64,000 nt of DNA from Hungatella sp. (GTDB lineage: Bacteria > Bacillota > Clostridia > Lachnospirales > Lachnospiraceae). The notes below the pieces were generated by a model. That model made no database searches, was not told the origin of the DNA, and saw nothing but the letters and a program-made list of their open reading frames with translations. The stretch spans positions 112,672-176,671 of the forward strand of contig WASS01000016.1 in NCBI GenBank assembly GCA_009712635.1, in the 5' to 3' direction. The position numbers and the translations under genes are program-made. Each line of letters starts with the position of its first letter. Within the stretch, counting starts at the first letter, position 1. Positions 60,586 to 64,000 of this stretch are shown here, piece after piece.

Positions 60586-61371
60586 GTGGCGACGATAGAT
60601 CAGTTGCGTATGATGGCGTTAGGGAATAATCAGTCATTGGAGAAAGGACAAACCGCAAAAGCTCCGGCTGGAAATTTTAAAAAGGTCCTTAAATCAGTGA
60701 TGGAAGTACCTAAAGATTTGGATTCCTTTTTTACAGAAGCTTCCAGGACATATGGAGTATCAAAAAAACTTCTGAAAGCAGTTGCTAAGGCTGAGTCCAA
60801 TTATAACCCGGCAGCCACTTCTCCCAAAGGTGCAGCGGGTGTGATGCAGTTAATGCCTGCTACAGCCAGATCACTGGGCGTTTCTGATCCATATGATGCG
60901 CGCAGCAATATATTGGGTGGAGCAAAATATCTAAAAGAAAAACTGGATCATTATAATGGAGATGTATCACTCGCCCTTGCTGCGTATAATGCAGGAAGCA
61001 ATAATGTGAAAAAGTATGGAGGAATTCCTCCGTTTAAAGAAACACAGGAATATGTGAAAAAGATAATGCGAGATATGGAAGTGTCAGGCGGTCAGGATGA
61101 TAACGCCGTATATGCTTCTGGTTATTCCGGAAATTCAGTTTCTGATCTGTCCGATTATTTCTCAGATCAGGACTCCCTTAACGGTTCTCAGTGGCTGGAT
61201 ATTTTAAAATCAATAACGGGAAAAGCAGATGGCACTGAGGTGGATCTGACAACCCAAAAGACAAATTCCTTATATCTGATTGAACTTATGAAGCTTAGAA
61301 TGCAGATGGCTTCAAACGGCGTATCGGGTCAGTTTGATGTAAATGATTCCAGTAACGGAAGCTTATTATAA
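60586..61371 (+). CDS. Lytic transglycosylase (SLT) without a signal peptide, FlgJ-like role
   Basis: 261 residues from a GTG after GGAGGATG. The SLT domain spans about 45-160: the catalytic Glu in LKAVAKAESNYNPAATSPKG, AGVMQLMPATARSLGV and LALAAYNAGSNNVKKYGG. There is no signal peptide or TM; the N-terminal 40 residues are polar, and the last 90 are Ser/Asp-rich, as in rod-type export substrates. It may leave through the flagellar export system to open the wall for the rod, the job of FlgJ elsewhere. flgJ is otherwise absent. Confidence 0.86.
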   Translation: MATIDQLRMMALGNNQSLEKGQTAKAPAGNFKKVLKSVMEVPKDLDSFFTEASRTYGVSKKLLKAVAKAESNYNPAATSPKGAAGVMQLMPATARSLGVSDPYDARSNILGGAKYLKEKLDHYNGDVSLALAAYNAGSNNVKKYGGIPPFKETQEYVKKIMRDMEVSGGQDDNAVYASGYSGNSVSDLSDYFSDQDSLNGSQWLDILKSITGKADGTEVDLTTQKTNSLYLIELMKLRMQMASNGVSGQFDVNDSSNGSLL

Positions 61372-61384
61372 TATTTAATTTAAA

Positions 61385-61428
61385 TACGCCATCAATTGTA
61401 CATGCTCAATTGATGGCGTATTTTTTTA
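61385..61428 (+). terminator. Intrinsic terminator after the lytic transglycosylase
   Basis: Perfect 13-bp stem ACGCCATCAATTG / CAATTGATGGCGT with an eight-base loop and ATTTTTTT after it. It ends the + strand run. The convergent response regulator stops 15 bases beyond. Confidence 0.93.
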
Positions 61429-61442
61429 CATATACTATGTAA

Positions 61443-61826
61443 TTATAAAGTTGTATCTAAATCATTGCTCACCTTATTAAGTGATTCAATAAAGAATGAT
61501 TGATTAATGGGCTTAAAAACAAAAGGAATTGCAGGACCCAGTTCCTGAACAATCTGCATGGTTCTATCATATACAAGGGAGCTGATTATAACAATACCTG
61601 CCTTCGGGTGCTTGCTTAAAAGTTGTTTGGAAGTTTCCAGACCATCGATTCCTGGTAATATAATATCCATGGTTACAATATCAGGAAGTATTTTCTCATA
61701 TGTTTCCAAAGCTTCTTCCCCGCTCCGGCATTGACAGACTACTTCGTAATCCGTTCCCTCAAGAAGTTTTCCAATTTCATTTCTTATTAATATGGAGTCA
61801 TCAACAATCATAATTGTTTTTTTCAT
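61443..61826 (-). CDS. Single-domain response regulator (CheY-like)
   Basis: 127 residues, receiver domain only. TIMIVDDSILIRNEIGKLL, acceptor Asp in PDIVTMDIILPGIDGLET, Ser in VIISSLVYDRT and Lys in PFVFKPINQSFF. Forms an operon with the FapA-type gene. Distinct from CheY in the motor block; it may be a phosphate sink or act on an unknown target. Confidence 0.9.
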   Translation of the reverse strand: MKKTIMIVDDSILIRNEIGKLLEGTDYEVVCQCRSGEEALETYEKILPDIVTMDIILPGIDGLETSKQLLSKHPKAGIVIISSLVYDRTMQIVQELGPAIPFVFKPINQSFFIESLNKVSNDLDTTL

Positions 61827-61846
61827 AATCTTCCCCTTTCGAAGAA

Positions 61847-63583
61847 CTAATTAGTTCCTATGGTAATCTCACCTTCGCTGTTTTTGTACAGAACACTGCT
61901 GGAGCATTCTTCCTGAATTAAAAGGCTGGATGAACCTATTCGGACACGTACTACCGGCAATAGCTGTCTGCATTTTATGAGACCAACCTGCTCCGAATCA
62001 GTAGAGGCAATTTCAGTTAATCGATTTGTTATTTCCTGTTCCCTGATATTTAAATAATCGGAAGCCTGTTTTAAACTATCCAGCAGCTGCTGTTTATCTG
62101 GTCTTTGTACTGTCTCAAGGTAAATAATATTCTTTCTGATTTCCGACAGGTTGTGATGCAGCTGTTCTAATTCCCGTGTGAGCCGGGACGATTCTTCTAC
62201 ATTTCTGGGAATGTTGGCTATGATTAATTCTGTAATCAGACGACGAACTTTTGATCCAATAATGTTGGCGTTAATATTACAGGCTGCAAGTAGAGATCCT
62301 CCAATAATAACTCCGATTCCTGAAGTCACTATGATGTCTTCCCCGCTTTGTACCTTAGAGTTGATAATACTTTCTGCATAAACATTCCCCTCTGCTTTTA
62401 CAGTACAATGTTCCAGATAACGACATTTGATAAATGATTCAGACGTAAGCGTTCCCCGCCCATTTCCAGACATACCGCTGGCGATTGTAATTGGTCCCCG
62501 GGCAATGATTTCAGCTCCTTCCACGGATCCACGGATATCGATGGCTCCGGTGGCCTTCACAGAGAATCCATTTCTAACATCTCCAGAAATAAAAATATCT
62601 CCGTCATAATCCAGATTTCCAGTGCTATTATCAATATTTCCGTTAATCTTCAACAGTGGATCAATATTAAATTTACCATTAGAAAAGGTAACATGTCCTG
62701 TTTTTTGAGCTATAATAAGAGTACCATCTTCAGTCAGCTGCATATTACGTCCGGCAGGAATCGCTACGGGAGTTCCCTTGATCTCACAGGGAAATACCTG
62801 ACCTTCTATGGTCGTCCCGTTTTCTCCTGGAATAGCAGGAGTAATTTCACAAATAACTTCCCCTTCTTTAACGGCCTGTATATTATTTAGATTCTTGTAA
62901 TCCACAGAACCGTTCTCGTCCTCTTCAAACGCTAGCTGTATGACCCGGTCAAAGTGATCTTTTATAGAACCATCAATTCCATTTCTGGCAAGTATCCCTT
63001 TTGCTATTAACAATACCTGATCATAAATATGCTCGTTCGCAATTGATTTTAAGGTATCTTCCAATATTCCAGTTTTTACATGTTCCTGGGCAAGAAAAGA
63101 ACGCAGATTTTCTTCTTTGATATCCGAACCACCATTTGAAGGCGAAAAAACATAGATCCATGCAGCCATTCTGTCAGTTGAGATCAGTATATGGGGCTGG
63201 GCAGCTTTTGGTTCTGGTTCATCAGTTGTTTCAGAAGCAGTTACCTCATTCTTCTTATAAATATTAGAAAGAGCTTTCATCTTCATAGCAAATTGTCTGC
63301 GTTCCACCTCAAGAAGATCTTCGTTGACCCGGAGTATCAAAGGATCATCGGAAGGTTCCCATATTAATATGGGGGCAGCGTTTTCTTTCATATCCGGTTC
63401 ATCGTCCGAAACAGGTTCTGGAGACAAATTGTCATTTGTTACTATGGTATCCTCCCCGCTATCGTCACTTTCTGATGCTTTAACCGGTTCAAAATGTGGT
63501 GTTTCGTTTTCTTCCAAAGACTCTGAAGTGCGTTTTACATTTTGAAAGAGTCCAAAGAATCCTTTTCTGTTCTTATCTTTCAT
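61847..63583 (-). CDS. FapA/DUF342 family polymerising protein
   Basis: 578 residues from the ATG at 63583 (GGGGAG upstream); an in-frame ATG 54 bases earlier is rejected. Residues 1-110 are charged and disordered. From about 170 a FapA N-terminal part (FLAQEHVKTGILEDTLKSIA), then the beta-helix-like core GDVRNGFSVKATGAIDIRGS, AEIIARGPITIASGMSGNGRG and SIINSKVQSGEDIIVTSGIG, and a C-terminal coiled coil (LTRELEQLHHNLSEIRKNII). DUF342 proteins form large assemblies in flagellar and signalling contexts; the exact role is unknown. Confidence 0.85.
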   Translation of the reverse strand: MKDKNRKGFFGLFQNVKRTSESLEENETPHFEPVKASESDDSGEDTIVTNDNLSPEPVSDDEPDMKENAAPILIWEPSDDPLILRVNEDLLEVERRQFAMKMKALSNIYKKNEVTASETTDEPEPKAAQPHILISTDRMAAWIYVFSPSNGGSDIKEENLRSFLAQEHVKTGILEDTLKSIANEHIYDQVLLIAKGILARNGIDGSIKDHFDRVIQLAFEEDENGSVDYKNLNNIQAVKEGEVICEITPAIPGENGTTIEGQVFPCEIKGTPVAIPAGRNMQLTEDGTLIIAQKTGHVTFSNGKFNIDPLLKINGNIDNSTGNLDYDGDIFISGDVRNGFSVKATGAIDIRGSVEGAEIIARGPITIASGMSGNGRGTLTSESFIKCRYLEHCTVKAEGNVYAESIINSKVQSGEDIIVTSGIGVIIGGSLLAACNINANIIGSKVRRLITELIIANIPRNVEESSRLTRELEQLHHNLSEIRKNIIYLETVQRPDKQQLLDSLKQASDYLNIREQEITNRLTEIASTDSEQVGLIKCRQLLPVVRVRIGSSSLLIQEECSSSVLYKNSEGEITIGTN

Positions 63584-63608
63584 TTTTTTCTCCCCTAACA
63601 TATGGACT

Positions 63609-63629
63609 ACCGGATATAAAATATCCGGT
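63609..63629 (-). other. Hairpin in the fapA leader
   Basis: ACCGGATAT-AAA-ATATCCGGT: a perfect 9-bp stem with a three-base loop, about 25 bases upstream of the FapA start. It is close enough to affect ribosome loading. Confidence 0.55.
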
Positions 63630-63831
63630 GTCGGCAAATAGAGTATAATATAGTCCCCATAAATGCGCTATTATAAGGAAAGCAATCATATATAAAGCTG
63701 CAATCCTTTTGTTCCATCTTACAGACGCCAGTGAATAGATACCCGTAGTTTCGTTTGTATCTGGATTTTAACCATAACAAACAGGCTCTATGGAACACCT
63801 CCTTTTCTGAATAGTTATAGATTATATATCT

Positions 63832-63858
63832 ATATCGGCAGTTTGTAACATTAATATA
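63832..63858 (-). promoter_or_regulatory. Candidate sigma-28 promoter of the fapA-response regulator operon
   Basis: On the - strand GCCGATAT (63832-63839) matches the consensus -10 exactly, with TATA (63855-63858) 15 bases upstream. It gives a leader of about 240 nt to fapA, unusually long. Confidence 0.55.
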
Positions 63859-63947
63859 ACACATTATGGTATATTTTGGTTACTTTAACGATAATAAAGG
63901 TAGTTTGAAACCGCAAAAAGTTATCGACAAAATTTTCATAATAAGTG

Positions 63948-63976
63948 TTGACTTTTGTCGAAAGCTTTGGTATGAT
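63948..63976 (+). promoter_or_regulatory. Sigma-A promoter for a transcript leaving the window
   Basis: TTGACT (63948-63953), 17-base gap, TATGAT (63971-63976), one base off consensus in each hexamer. A GC-rich start (CCGC...GCGG inverted repeat at 63984-64000) follows. The gene it drives is beyond the end. Confidence 0.65.
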
Positions 63977-64000
63977 ATACCTCGCCGCTGAAAACGGCGG

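Larger units (their letters stand above)
63584..64000. other. Leader of fapA and promoter of an off-window + strand transcript
   Basis: No convincing gene. On the - strand it has a sigma-28-like promoter (63832-63858), an unused strong Shine-Dalgarno (63796-63806) and a hairpin near the FapA start. On the + strand it holds a strong promoter at 63948-63976. An open frame at 63607-63864 (-) has no good start and is not called. Confidence 0.5.

Noticed and set aside
63607..63864. Open frame of 85 codons on the - strand upstream of fapA
   Set aside because: No start codon with a usable ribosome-binding site; it runs through the candidate promoter and a hairpin, and its product is rich in Cys/Tyr with no family pattern.

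Overview
The window is almost entirely a motility locus from a flagellated low-to-moderate-GC Firmicute. The content and order (hook-basal body/export/motor genes on the + strand, then flgM-flgN-flgK-flgL-DUF6470-fliW-csrA, cheA-W-R-B with CheC/CheD/CheV, no L- or P-ring genes) fit a Clostridia genome, most likely Lachnospiraceae of the Lacrimispora/[Clostridium] type. That placement is inference from gene families, not a database match. I saw no rRNA, tRNA, CRISPR array, insertion sequence or prophage.

Layout. (1) 1-1900: tail of an OmpR-type response regulator, its histidine kinase, and a small YjfB-type motility protein. (2) 1971-10969: flagellin (fliC) with a long structured leader, surrounded by four probable flagellin-modification genes: two family-2 glycosyltransferases, a CDP-glycerol-phosphotransferase-like enzyme and an FkbH-like HAD protein. 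(3) 11579-35250: one long + strand operon, flgB-fliE-F-G-H-I-J-K-flgD-(TIGR02530 protein)-flgE-flbD-motA-motB-fliM-cheY-flgC-fliY-fliO-P-Q-R-flhB-flhA-sigma28-flgF/G-flgG-cheC, with cheD after it. (4) 35809-45609: cheV and a degenerate EAL-HDOD protein, a ParA/ComFB pair on the - strand, fliD-fliS and a small chaperone-like gene, a secreted C39-like peptidase and a degenerate nucleotidyltransferase-like protein. (5) 45612-55517 on the - strand: cheA-W-R-B, then flgM-flgN-flgK-flgL-DUF6470-fliW-csrA. (6) 55644-63583: a YlqG/YlqH-like pair, a PilZ protein, two paralogous choline-binding-repeat secreted proteins, a lytic transglycosylase, and on the - strand a FapA-type protein with a CheY-like regulator.

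How it fits together. The big operon supplies the basal body, hook, motor switch, export gate and sigma-28. Ten sites with a sigma-28-like -10 (NNCGATAW, or close) and a 15-nt gap to a TAWN/TTAW -35 lie in front of late genes (fliC, fliD, flgM, cheA, cheV, yjfB, the choline-binding proteins, the peptidase/nucleotidyltransferase pair, fapA), suggesting a FlgM-controlled sigma-28 regulon inside the locus. FliW and CsrA are both encoded here, and the flagellin leader has a hairpin presenting GGA in its loop just upstream of a GGA-containing ribosome-binding site, the expected CsrA target.

Points of note: motA carries an apparent single-base frameshift; flgC is displaced from flgB-fliE to a spot between cheY and fliY; the hook protein has a ~235-residue coiled-coil insertion; FliY carries two internal FliM-like CheY-binding peptides; flhF, flhG and fliL are absent from their usual places; a ParA + ComFB pair sits beside fliD.
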